Of a DNA stretch of 64,000 nucleotides, positions 43,696 to 54,094 are shown one piece after another. The notes beneath the pieces were generated by a model. That model was not told the origin of the DNA. It saw only the letters and a program-made list of their open reading frames with translations, and did not search any database. Position 1 is the first letter of the stretch; each line of letters begins with the position of its first letter. The position numbers and the translations under genes were made by a program. The stretch comes from Macrosoma leucophasiata. Lineage: Eukaryota > Arthropoda > Insecta > Lepidoptera > Hedylidae. The stretch is taken from the NCBI GenBank assembly GCA_036365455.1, contig JAWQUS010000027.1, positions 10,682,001 to 10,746,000 on the forward strand. Direction: 5' to 3'.

Positions 43696-43944
43696 TTACT
43701 GGTGGAAGTGTAGGAGCTCGAGGACGTAGGCACCGCCGCATTATCTTATCGATCTGCTTCCAAATGGTAGTATTGCGGTTAAATGTTAATGTATGGCCTC
43801 GTAATTACTATCACAGAGATAACAACTTAGGTCTCAGGGGTGGCAACGCATCTGCGTTTTGACCTCTAGTTTTGTGTAGATGTCTATAGACTACAGTCAT
43901 CACTTAACATCAATGTGAGCTTGCCACCTTTCTTTCATAAAAAA
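43696..43944 (+). repeat. RA copy, diverged
   Basis: TTACTGGTGGAAGTG, GCACCGCCGCATTATCTTAT, TCAGGGGTGGCAACGCATCT, TCACTTAACATCAATGTGAG, then a small deletion and CATAAAAAATG. Confidence 0.8.
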
Positions 43945-43980
43945 TGTAAATAAAATTACGTAAATTAAAATAACATAAAT

Positions 43981-44014
43981 TTTACTGGTGATAGAGCTTC
44001 AAAAAGTTACGGGG
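43981..44014 (+). repeat. RA 5'-end fragment
   Basis: TTACTGGTGATAGAGCTTCA only; the remainder is unrelated. Confidence 0.5.
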
Positions 44015-44351
44015 CTTAGACAAGCTTGCAAATATATCTTATCTCTACACATTTTTACTGAATGCTATATGACTTAACTTAGTGATAACATATAAATAAC
44101 GCTTCCAATTAACATACAATAAATTACTGTGTGTTCCTAGATAGTTTTATTCAAATTTTTCATTGTCATTAAATCAGGCGAATAACCTCATGTGTCTTCT
44201 CAAAACCGCTTTAATATTTATTTAAGAATAACAACACTATATCAAAATACATAACTCGTGATAGGTATGTAAATAAACTACATAAATTCATACTAAGAAA
44301 CCAAAAACAACTCTTTTTGACTTTATCAGATCAACTCTATACGTTTATTAT

Positions 44352-44600
44352 ATTTTTTTATGTCATGAAGTGGCAAACAAGCATACAGTTCACATTGATG
44401 GTAAGTAATACTGTAGCCTGTAAACATCTCCATGAAAACCAGAGATTTATTTGTAGATGCATGACTACTCCTGTGAGTTCTTATGGCCCTGTGATGGAAA
44501 TTACAGGGCCGTATATACTATTATTACCCCGCAGAACATGGAATATGATGTCGCTGAACACAAACGTTTAGGGGCAAGTAGATTAGGTAAAGCGGTGGTG
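44352..44600 (-). repeat. RA copy, diverged
   Basis: Antisense: GAAGTGGCAAACAAGCATAC, TTACAGGGCCGTATATACT, GATTAGGTAAAGCGGTGGTG. The centre is much altered. Confidence 0.75.
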
Positions 44601-44654
44601 TGGTGGTGTGAAGGTGATAATGAAAAAACGGCACTTTCTAACATACATTTATTA

Positions 44655-44780
44655 TAACTTAATCTTCAGGAGTGACAACGCATACATTTTTTTTGTATGA
44701 AGGTGTTTATAGGGTAATCCAGTAATCGCACACCATCAATGTGAACTGTGTGATTGTTTGCCACTTCATGCGAAAAAAAA
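44655..44780 (+). repeat. RA 3' half
   Basis: CTTAATCTTCAGGAGTGACA to TTGTTTGCCACTTCATGCG and an A-run. Confidence 0.7.
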
Positions 44781-44784
44781 TCTG

Positions 44785-45600
44785 CTTGCCAAGAACCATT
44801 GCTGGATTATTATTAATAAGGTACGTACATGACCTACCGCAAGTATGTTAAAGTCAGTTCAATTGCCACTCGTTTTTTAAGTGGACTTAAAACTTCTCAA
44901 GACACCACAATTTGTTTACAACGTAATAATAAAACTCTGTATCACAGTCTATAGATATTCTTATAATCCTTGAAACTCGAGAGATAGGTACATAGAAAGC
45001 CAACCGAAGTACCAATCAGCCAGAAAGTCAGTTTAAAAAATTAATTACATCATCAAAAGTAGGGTTTCTTTCAAGGAATTTAACTCTGCTATAAGATGTC
45101 CTTGAATACTTTTTATTAGTGTATAAATGATTATATCATAGTACTTTATTTTAAATAGTTTTAGATAAAATAACAAGGACGATACAACGTTGTCACACAC
45201 ACATCACAATCACAACAGGATTACATATGAAGAAGTAGTTAAAAAATTCTGTATGTAATTTACGAGTAGGTTACCACTTTTGTAAGCAATGTTGTGGGCA
45301 TAACTCTTTGTTTTTTTTTTTTTACAAGAACAAATATTTTTGTATACACTATTGCTATCTAATTTTAATGATCACGTATAGTCACGTATAGTTTAAAATA
45401 ATCACCGATAGGTATAGCGTGCGCACGCACATCGCAACTGTCTCGCATCGCTTTCTATAAGTGTAAACCTTTAGAATGATGATACAATCATTAAAATATA
45501 AAAGACGATCAATTCGCTTTATACCGGTATTGGGCAAGGTTTTTACTGGACTTTTATTGAAAGAATAGAACAGAAAAACTTTAAATAGTACAGTTTTCGA
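44785..45600. other. Unclassified A+T-rich DNA
   Basis: No gene or repeat recognised apart from homopolymer T at 45309-45323. Confidence 0.5.
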
Positions 45601-45688
45601 GATCGCGGCGAGTGTATTACCACTGCATTACTTAGTTTTCTTGGCACTAAATGGTAGGTAGTGTTCAGCGCTATCGTGTTCCGGTCAT
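45601..45688 (+). repeat. RA middle fragment
   Basis: TACCACTGCATTACTTAG, GGCACTAAATGGTAGGTAGT, GTTCAGCGCTATCGTGTTCC, GGTCATG. It stops at the edge of the two-part repeat. Confidence 0.7.
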
Positions 45689-45689
45689 G

Positions 45690-45945
45690 TTGTCCGGTGG
45701 TGTTGTACAGACTGAGCTAGCGGCTAAAGCATAGAGCAACACAGGCCATTGGCCGCGGCGGACTTGAGAGGAGTAGTCATAGCGTTTATTACCCATGCAA
45801 AACAGTCTGTCATTTTTGCGGAGGGAAATGCGCGCGACACACACGCACACTACAAAAATCGTCTTATTACTACAAAACTCACACCTGGACTTTAACAAAA
45901 TACAGAAACAATTTCACGCACACATTTAAACATTGCCCATACCCC
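45690..45945 (-). repeat. Two-part repeat, second part
   Basis: Antisense of 38895-39105: CAGTCTGTCATTTTTGCGG, GCACACTACAAAAATCGTC, AAACTCACACC, CAGAAACAATTTCACGCACA. It is separated from its first part by the R5 SINE. Confidence 0.75.
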
Positions 45946-45948
45946 CCC

Positions 45949-46330
45949 CCATGAAGCGCGCATGGCCCAGCGGATGGTGTAGATCGTAAGCGATCTGCTC
46001 GGTGGTTAAGCACTACGGGCGCGGTCGGGTAGTGTGATGGGTGACCGCTAGTGGCAAATTAAATGCGCATTTCCGTGCTTCGGAGGGCACGTTAAGCCGT
46101 CGGTCCCGGTTGCTATCGATAGATAGCAGTCGTTAAAAAACCTTGTCGGAGGCCTTATGGGCGGTTTGAAAACATCCGACAGCGGGTTGGCCACTAACCC
46201 ACCCACCTCCACCAATCCGCATTGGAGCAGCGTGGTGGAGTAAGCTCCAGGCCTCCCCCCAAAAAGGGGAGAGACTCGTGCCCAGCAGTGGGACGTATAA
46301 TGGGTTGCCATTATTATTATTATTATTATA
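45949..46330 (+). mobile_element. R5 SINE, 5S rRNA-derived, near full length
   Basis: From GAAGCGCGCATGGCCCAGCG to an (ATT)n tail (46310-46330). The segment 45990-46054 contains GGTTAAGCACTACGGGCGCG, GT, and GATGGGTGACCGC in the order and spacing of the internal promoter of 5S rRNA (box A, intermediate element, box C). The rest has GCTTCGGAGGGCACGTTAAG, CCGTCGGTCCCGGTTGC and GAGACTCGTGCCCAGCAGTG. Truncated relatives are at 18779 and 28277. Insertion lies within the two-part repeat, with GCCCAT on both sides as a possible short target duplication. Confidence 0.8.
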
Positions 46331-46410
46331 GGCCCATTAGGCCTTGTACTTTGACAGAGGGGAAAGCCTGCATATGGCTACTCCCCTCCAGTGTTGCTCT
46401 ATAGGCCAAA
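46331..46410 (-). repeat. Two-part repeat, first part
   Basis: Antisense of 38790-38890: TTTGACAGAGGGGAAAGCCT, GCATATGGCTACTCCCCTCC, TTGCTCTATAGGCC. Confidence 0.75.
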
Positions 46411-46411
46411 G

Positions 46412-47030
46412 TAATAAGTGAGTGCCACCTTGTGAATTTCCGTTAGTATGTTGGACATAAGAACATGTATAAGTTATGTTCTACTTTTTTTGGGCCAAAA
46501 CAAGCGTAGTCTTATAAGCTTACGGTTTTCATCATCCATTCATTTTTGTGTAGCAATCACATAAAAATGTGAACACCTAAGCAAATACTTATTTTAATTA
46601 TTATCTCAAACTGTTGTGATCACTTTGGAATATTACAGAACAACTGTTGGTTTATTTGTTGCCTGTTTGCTGTACTAAGCCCGCATGAATATTGAACATT
46701 TTATAGTTGGTATAAAATTGTATCATGTGAAAATAAATAAAAAACAATTCATGTTTTAACAAAAGTGAATCAACACTGAATATAGATATTTATAGGTAGG
46801 TATATCATTTATGCTAAAGCTTCTGCTTCTGCTTGCCTTAGATAAAAACAATACAACATCAAAAATACTTCTAATCTGTGTTTTTTTATTTGTAACGAAT
46901 TCAATTGACATTATTGTATGTATGTGTGTGTGTCTTCACGCCAAGTCTCTTACTAGATAGGCAAGGAGTGATTTTATTTTACTTTTTTGCTAATGATAAG
47001 TAAATTGAAAATTCTTTTTACGTCAAATAT
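46412..47030. other. Unclassified DNA
   Basis: An antisense LINE tail piece (TGTGTGTCTTCACGCCAAG) lies at 46916-46970. Otherwise nothing is recognised. Confidence 0.45.
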
Positions 47031-47032
47031 TG

Positions 47033-47130
47033 ATGGTAGGTAAGTGAATACTAAAGCTTGTAAACGTCTACATAAAAATCAAAGATTACAATTTAAATGC
47101 GTTGCCACTACTGGGGCCTAAGGAGTACCA
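47033..47130 (-). repeat. RA middle fragment
   Basis: Antisense GTCTACATAAAAATCAAAG, ATGCGTTGCCACTACTGGGG and CCTAAGGAG. Confidence 0.6.
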
Positions 47131-47329
47131 AAACTCGGCAACTCTAGCCTTGCTACCATAGACTATACAATCAAATTAGCTGATATTTGAACTGTAATAA
47201 AGTATATTGTTTTTTATAGTTTTTTATATTATTTTGTCTTTAAAATATACATGAGGTAGGCCTGATTACTAATTACTAATGAAAACTTTTGATGAGGGTA
47301 GGCCCTCATCAAAAGTTTTCATTAGTAAT

Positions 47330-47447
47330 CAGCGTGCATGTATGAAGAGAATGATGAATGTAGAAGAACCTCGTGAGGTGTGTCGGGACCGGGATATCTG
47401 GCGCTCTACACTGTCTGCCTACCCCGTAACGGACAAGGAGTGAAGAT
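47330..47447 (+). pseudogene. LINE ORF2 last residues and tail, copy 1
   Basis: One frame reads ACMKRMMNVEEPREVCRDRD then IWRSTLSAYPVTDKE and a TGA, the far C-terminus of a lepidopteran LINE protein. A long (TA)n microsatellite follows. The copy begins right at the end of the 47272-47329 palindrome. Confidence 0.7.
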
Positions 47448-47450
47448 ATA

Positions 47451-47495
<45 letters not shown>

Positions 47496-47503
47496 ATATA
47501 TAT
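47448..47503. repeat. (TA)n microsatellite
   Basis: Nearly pure TA dinucleotides broken by two TATTAT steps, probably grown from the tandem tail of the LINE fragment. Confidence 0.9.
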
Positions 47504-47611
47504 GTGTTTATTTAAATATACACTTAAAATATATATAATATACAAGACTGACCTACCATGACCAAATAGGTCGAGTTTTGTCTGATGGTGGGGTCAAAAG
47601 TCTTAGGAATC

Positions 47612-47742
47612 GGCGTGCATGTATGAAGAGAATGATGAAGGTAGACGAAGCATGAGAGGTTTATCAGAACCGGGATATCTGGCGCTCTACACTCTCTGCC
47701 TACCCCGTTAGAGACCTGGCGTGAAGATAGATACATACACAT
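47612..47742 (+). pseudogene. LINE ORF2 last residues and tail, copy 2
   Basis: Same end as copy 1: GTGCATGTATGAAGAGAATG, ATATCTGGCGCTCTACACTC, TGCCTACCCCGTTAGAGACC, then a GATAGATACATACACAT tail. Confidence 0.7.
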
Positions 47743-47744
47743 AA

Positions 47745-48232
47745 AATTACAAGTGTCTTAAGTCATTGATAAGATTATATCATTACGTATCTTGTAAACA
47801 CGCGCCATTTCGCCGCATATTCAAACACGCATACTGAAACTTACCTATGAACAGAACTAGTTTACGTATGAGTCACTTGGTCCGATGTGCTCTACCCAGA
47901 TTAACGATTAATATGTACAGGTCACTCGATCCATTTATACAGTCTCTTGTTCTCATTAATAGTGGAACATTCCAGAAATATCAAGAAGCAAGTCGGCCAC
48001 AAACGGTTCTCATTGGCCACGATTCGATAATAGTGAATAAATACGACGATGAGTTATCGACGGTGATCTAGGGTCGTCGTCCGCAGTACCGTTCCGTTTG
48101 CCCCTGAACGCGACGAAACTAACACCAAAGCTCTATGAACGGATAGTGCGTACGATTCGGAGGCGGTATTTTTTAAATTAATTTCTTAACTTGCGATTCG
48201 CCCGGGTATTTGCTCGGGTAGCATTTATTATA
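47745..48232. other. Unique DNA
   Basis: A CpG-bearing patch at 47990-48160 is unclassified. No gene. Confidence 0.45.
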
Positions 48233-48420
48233 GACTAGCTGGTGCTCGCGGCTTCGGCCGCGTGAATGACGTTTTATAAATAACTAAGTAGCCTATGTTC
48301 TTTCTCAAAGTTAGCTCTATCTCTGTACCAAATTTAATTAAAATCGGTTCAGTCGTTTGGACGTGAAAAGGTAACAGACAGACAGACAGAGTTACTTTCG
48401 CATTTATAATATTAGTAGGG
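48233..48420 (+). repeat. RD-like repeat copy
   Basis: GACTAGCTGGTGCTCGCGGC, TTCGGCCGCGTGAATG, ATCGGTTCAGTCGTTTGGAC, (GACA)n and TTTCGCATTTATAATATTAG. Confidence 0.65.
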
Positions 48421-48704
48421 AAGTAGGGATATTAGATTATTTTCAACATTATAAACAGGAACAAAATCTGATCACAACTTTCCGACATTAGCGCATACAT
48501 ACCTACAGACAGAGGAAAAAGGGGACTTTATTTTATAATATGTAGTGATGAATAGTAAAGTGAAGAATAGAAATAGAAACTTATAATTTGAATGTTACTT
48601 GTGAAGACACACAAACCCATTACAGGTTTATCTATGTGTGGGTGTTCAACCTTAAATGATAATGATACATTCTCTAGTAGATACATTCTCATCGGTTCAT
48701 TACT

Positions 48705-48830
48705 ACAGATCGAAGACGTCCATTGCTGGACAAAGACTATCCGAAAAATGAGCAACAGAGCTCTGCGGCATTACAAGATAATACTTATACTATAATCGCC
48801 ACGCTTATGGCATATTCTCCTTATAATTAT
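48705..48830 (+). repeat. RB repeat copy
   Basis: GAAGACGTCCATTGCTGGAC, AAAGACTATCC and ATAATCGCCACGCTTATGGC. Confidence 0.6.
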
Positions 48831-48867
48831 ATCGTTGTTTCGTTTTAGAATTTAAAATCTGTCAGTT

Positions 48868-49003
48868 TGATTTAAGTTCCTTAGAGCCCAGGAGTAGCAA
48901 CGCAGCTACATTGGAAATTCTGGTCTGTATGTAGTGTTAATAGGCTACAATCCACATACCATCAACGGCAACTGATCGCTTATTTCCTAATATAAAACAA
49001 ATC
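48868..49003 (+). repeat. RA 3' half, strongly decayed
   Basis: CCCAGGAGTAGCAACGCAGC, ATAGGCTACAATCCACATAC and CAACTGATCGC follow the RA order. Confidence 0.5.
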
Positions 49004-49316
49004 TGATTCGTAGTTTGGCTCATTGATAGTCAATATTTATTCTTTGGCGAGCTTTCTAAAACGAATTTTATTATCTGATTGAATTTAACCCTTGAACTGT
49101 AAACTACTAAAATACTTAACAATTAGGCTGTCCAAGGCTATAATTGTCCAAGGTTAAAACCGTGGACAATAACCATTTACTTTACTAAAGTTCTCAATCT
49201 ACACCTGCTTCTAAATTACTTAGAAAATCAGCTGCGGTATTTCATATAAAATGTGTGATATTTTTTATTTATACATTTTCAAACAAGATTTCAATTTTTT
49301 AACGGGTCTACAATTG

Positions 49317-49454
49317 TTTTATATTATTTCGCATTAACACATGCTTGTGAAATATATTTTATTTAAAGAAAAATGGAAAGAAAAATTTGACTTCAGGCGA
49401 GACTCGAACTCGCGGCCATTGGGAATCTAGTCCAGCCGCTCTTTCAACTGATAC
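49317..49454 (-). mobile_element. ST SINE with perfect 12-bp target duplication
   Basis: Flanked by GGTCTACAATTG at 49305-49316 and 49455-49466. On the minus strand the copy begins inside the D-arm of the tRNA-like segment and ends GCGAAATAATATAAAA against the target. This proves ST moves as a 5'-truncatable retroposon. Confidence 0.85.
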
Positions 49455-49469
49455 GGTCTACAATTGACG

Positions 49470-50920
49470 GAGCAATTGGCAAACGTACATACAGCAGAAC
49501 ATACAACCTCATCCTTTTTTAAAGTCGATTAGAAATCATATGTAAAGATAGTTTATGGATCGAATTCATTGGTTTTTATTGTTGTTTGCTGTTCATTATA
49601 AAATAATTTCATTAAAAAAAGACCAGAGAATTCATTACAATGTTGCATAGCTACAGCTGGCGACCACCGACAAAGGTGGTAAACAGATGTTATTACATGT
49701 CAATTTCAGTGGTGCGGTAACAACGGCAAGATGACAGGCATTTTTACTTTTAATTTTTCCGTTTACCGAAGTAAAGAAGTATAGTAGTAAGTTACATCCC
49801 AATAAACAATACATTTTTAATAAAATGTTAAAATATCTCACCTCATCTCTCTACTCTCTCTACCTCATCGAAAAATTCTATAAATTCTTAAGAAAAAATA
49901 AGATCTGTAAATCCTTAGACGATATTTAAATATACTCAGATCTATGTGGTAATTACTTAGATGAAATAATAAAACTGATAAAATTAGAGTGTTATAAATA
50001 AGTTTATATTATTGATTTAGAAAATTAAAGTTACCTAAATATAAACAAACATATTGGTAAGGAAAATAAATATTTCGTTTACAACCGATATTAGTTATTA
50101 GCATCGATGAAAAATGAAATCAAATTTTGCCTATCCAAATGGCTGCGTCTTAAAAGGACCAGGTTACTTATCAGTGTTTCCTAAGTTCTTGACCTCCACT
50201 TATCTCATTGTATTTATTACTACTTATTCGTTATTTGATAGCTTACGGCTAAAGTAAAACAGTTTAATTATTTCATTTTGCAATTTTTTGCATAAGAACC
50301 ATGTAAAATTATTAACATACTCGTATTATTTTTTCAAAATCATAATTGACGCATCCATTTTTACTTATTTTCATTTCATCTCATTTCTGTCATGGACGTT
50401 CATAGACGAATTCCAACGTGACCATTCTGCTAATCAAATTTTGTAACTGCGGTTACAATACCATTATATTTTTTTCAGTCTATCAATTTATTTAATACCG
50501 TTAAGTAAGTAGAGATGAGTCCGCGATAGATATGCTTCGTATGATATAGTAAGCTTGGTTTTTTGTTCTTTATTTATTGAGTCAATTATTTAGTACTGTA
50601 GAATCACATGGAAATATTATTATATGTATACTTTTACACATTGTTAATTGTGCGTTAATGTAAGTTTCACACGTCCTATTTACATTAATAGCATTCATTC
50701 TCGAAAGTAAAATATGCTGCCATGAAATAATCCACGCAATGCTGAAGGCTTTTCTTATTCATACTGAGTTGATTAATTTGCTTATGCTAGTTTTATTGGA
50801 GTTACAAAGACAATCAGCTACGTACCAGCTCGAAGCTTTTATATATGTTGATCGGCGAGTAACGCTAAATTGGTGGACACTAAACTGTTTCGTCTCGAAT
50901 AGGTTCGTAAGGTGGCATGT
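49470..50920. other. Unclassified A+T-rich DNA
   Basis: No gene or repeat recognised. Confidence 0.5.
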
Positions 50921-50929
50921 CTTTCAGTT

Positions 50930-51190
50930 TTTTTTTAGAATTCACTTCGGAGAATGTGCTTACAAACTTTTCAACATGGTTCCATGTTCCCCTCCTACAA
51001 CAGGACAAGTAGAAGAACGGCCGGGTATCATTCGTACACTAAGGATATTGCAAAATTCCGTACTTAACGCTTCGGTTTAATAACTTTTATGCCACTGCTA
51101 AAGAGTGGGATACTTTGCCAGCCTACTTGTTTCTTGACAATTATATCATAAGTATCTTGAGGCATATCAGGCAATTCCTAATAATTATCT
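50930..51190 (+). pseudogene. Reverse transcriptase C-terminal fossil
   Basis: One frame gives FRIHFGECAYKLFNMVPCSP, and after a shift RFNNFYATAKEWDTLPAYLF. Both match, in order, the end of the family at 13280 (LYNGKCSAELFEMVPPSP; LWNTLPSEVFP). Frame changes and stops show long decay. Confidence 0.65.
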
Positions 51191-51199
51191 GATTCTGGA

Positions 51200-51640
51200 A
51201 AATTATTGTTGGTTTATATACAATGTAACTTAAAATTATATTTACATTAATATTATGTATTTCGAAATAAAGCTACTTAAAATAATGTTTATGTATGAAA
51301 CTTACTTTTTTTAATATAAAGGTAACAAAACCCGAAAAAGTAAAAATTTATAAGCGGAAGCCATGCTTATTAAGAGCTCAACTTAATTATGATGAAAGTT
51401 TTTAAAACACTATAATTTTCATTAAACTTAGGCTAAATGATTATCACTTATTCAACGAAGCATTTAGAAATTACGAAATGGAACGAACAAGGTTATGATA
51501 TACAGCAACTCTAAATTTTATACATGCATGGTTTCTCTTGTATCAAGTATGGATGGTGTAAATGATTGTGGATGAATGATATTTTGCGGTATAGTTATTT
51601 TATTGTTGTTTGCCCGCAAATCAACGCTCTTAGAATGTGC
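51200..51640. other. Unclassified A+T-rich DNA
   Basis: Nothing recognised. Confidence 0.5.
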
Positions 51641-51644
51641 ACTC

Positions 51645-51732
51645 TCTCGTAATTTTGCAACGCGCTCAATCAGATGGGTGCGAGCGCGCCGCTTCGCGGA
51701 AATCATTCGGTCCTATCTTTTTGATCGAAACT
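51645..51732 (+). repeat. CpG-rich direct repeat, copy 1
   Basis: CTCTCGTAATTTTGC, CTCAATCAGATGGGTGCGAG, CGCGCCGCTTCGCGG, CTATCTTTTTGATCGAA. It recurs after the SX copy that follows. Confidence 0.7.
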
Positions 51733-51734
51733 TT

Positions 51735-51966
51735 TAGACGTCTCCCAGGAGGTATGCAGAGGTAAATGTACGTATTCATACAAACATGCAAGCAGCTACA
51801 ATTTCCCAGTTATGTTTTGTCTCATGTTTTACACTTTACCGAATTCCAAAGGTGGCACTGGAAAATCTTCGAAAAATTGAGAAATTCCAATAACACTCAA
51901 CCTTACTCTGAACTCAGGTCCTTAACGTACGAGTGGCCTGTTAGCACTACAATACTGTTAGCATTA
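51735..51966 (-). repeat. SX SINE, diverged
   Basis: Antisense: GGTATGCAGAGGTAAATGTA, CATACAAACATGC, GGTGGCACTGGAAAATC, ATTCCAATAACACTC, CGAGTGGCCTGTTAGCACTA. Confidence 0.65.
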
Positions 51967-51982
51967 AGCGAATACAAAAAGT

Positions 51983-52075
51983 TAACTCTCGTAATTTTGC
52001 GGCGGACTCAATCAGAAAGGTGCGCGCGCGCCGCCACGCGGCAATCAATTGGTTGCTATCTTTTCGATCGAACCT
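51983..52075 (+). repeat. CpG-rich direct repeat, copy 2
   Basis: CTCTCGTAATTTTGCGGCGG, CTCAATCAGAAAGGTGCG, CGCGCCGCCACGCGG, CTATCTTTTCGATCGAA. Confidence 0.7.
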
Positions 52076-52079
52076 CAGG

Positions 52080-53995
52080 GCGTCACGCAAGAGTCGGTCA
52101 AATAGTTCATTTTACAGGTTCATAGTTCATTTTGTCCATATTGAGCGCAGCATTTCACTGCAGCCTCTATAGTTTTATTCTATTTAATATGGGAAGTGCA
52201 GAAAGTTTAGAAATCGGTTGATAGGTAATTAGTTTATTTTAATAAAACAATTTATTGAGAAATGGGTTGCAATAGATATGCTATTACGCTTGAATAGGAA
52301 AAATAACTAGATTAATATTAAGTTCTTTTGTTAGGTAACTCCTTTGTGTTATAATTATTGTACAATGAACATAAAATGAGGATATAATTTTTCACTTGTG
52401 TGACTAAGCGCTAGGAAGGAAATAAAATACAATATATTAAATTAAAAAAAAATGTAACTAAATATTAATTATAATTATTTATACGAGTATCTTCTTGTTA
52501 ATTCCGTTTCGAGATAGGTAGAAATAAATATCATTTATCCCAATATACACAACATTTTGTACAAAACATTGAATAGTATCCTCATCGAACAATTCCATTG
52601 GCAACTTATAAGTGTTAACTCCAACCGTAATAATGAGCAATTACTCGGAAGGCATCGTGGCCTAACAATGGCTGTAATAAAACCCATAAACGTCACGATG
52701 TTTGGCGTCCCATGGCGCGCCCGGGAGATCTGTTAACGAGACCGAAACACGTCCTAGTGCTACCGTCATAGAGTAAATATAAAACGAACCGTCAATGTAA
52801 GCAACGCAAAATTATTTACAATTTTGCAGCGTGTTTATTTTTGTACAATTGTAACTCACGTAATTATAAGTTATATATTTTGAAATATGTTTAGTAATTA
52901 AGTGATATAAATACAGATTTACGCTAACTTTTATTCGCTTTCATGTACTACATAAACTACCGACGTGAAGAAAAAATACTGTTTTTTCTCAATTGTCGGT
53001 TTGATCATAATTATGCTTCTTCTACTAAACTATAAAATTGAGCAAAAGTGAAAAATATTTCGTTTTTATTTTTAATATTTTATAGCTACGTACTTTCTAT
53101 GACAGTGGAAAAATGCTCCAGAGTAGTATGATAATATTATGACCATGGAAATAAAATAATAAATAATCATATTAAAAATAAGCTTCACATGTACTGAATT
53201 AACAACTTTTATGCGCATTAGTATTCTTTTCTTTCTTCACTAATCAACAATTTTAATAAAATAATAAATCAGTGTCAATCTAATCTACGTATACTTTACA
53301 AACTTTACGTACCCAACACGTCTGCGCTTATTTGTTCTATAAGCATCTCGAGCAGGGCGACGACAGGCGCGCGCGCAGGTCTTCGCGGGGTCATCGACCG
53401 GCCCGTTACGCGGCTTACGTAACAACGTAGCTTACGGGCTCGTAGCGTTTAGTTCAACCCCGTAGCACTAGTCAAAGCTACCACTAGCTTCGCACCTCGG
53501 CGATATGCTTATTGTTGTGGATTTATTTACATACTGTTTCGTGAGATTTTATGTGTCACACCGCTGACGTCATAATGTGTTATTAAATTAAAGAAGTTTA
53601 TTTTTTATTTAATTTAATACTGAATTTATTTAGGTAATTATTAGTTAATCTTATATGCTCATCCATGTTATAGATGAGCAGTTTAATAATATAAGTATTA
53701 AAAGTAATATTGCTCTACAAAAATGCAATTCAGAAATTATGTAGGTAATTTATTTATAAAAACCTTTAAAAATGTTTAAGAATTTGATAGATCGGAATTA
53801 TATTTATTGTTTTGACTTATTAGTCAACCATTGATTATCTTTGTTAAACACATGATTAACACTAAAAAAGTTGAACGAAAATTGGTCAGTCAACTTTTGA
53901 GTTTCGAAAGTAAGTATGTTAACTCCCGCAGGCCACGCTTGGCTACCTGTACGAAGAACATTTTATAATCATAAATTTTGGCATAATTACCAATC
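52080..53995. other. Mostly unique DNA with two CpG-rich islands
   Basis: 52670-52765 (GGCTGTAATAAAACCCATAA, GGCGTCCCATGGCGCGCCCG) and 53335-53520 (GGCGCGCGCGCAGGTCTTCG, CTTACGTAACAACGTAGC) stand out from A+T-rich DNA and match no repeat in the window. They are candidates for conserved regulatory DNA; sequence alone does not prove it. Confidence 0.4.
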
Positions 53996-53997
53996 CA

Positions 53998-54090
53998 AGG
54001 CACGAGAGGTTTGTCAGAACCGGGATGTCTGGCGCTCTACACTCTCTGCCTACCCCGTTAGGGACCTGGCGTGAAGATACATACATACCA
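53998..54090 (+). pseudogene. LINE ORF2 last residues and tail, copy 3
   Basis: GGCACGAGAGGTTTGTCAGA, TGGCGCTCTACACTCTCTGC, CCCGTTAGGGACCTGGCGTG, (CATA)n tail. Closest to the copy at 47612. Confidence 0.7.
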
Positions 54091-54094
54091 ATCC

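Noticed and set aside
45990..46054. A functional 5S rRNA gene
   Set aside because: Only the internal promoter part is similar; the ends of 5S rRNA are missing and the segment belongs to a repeat.
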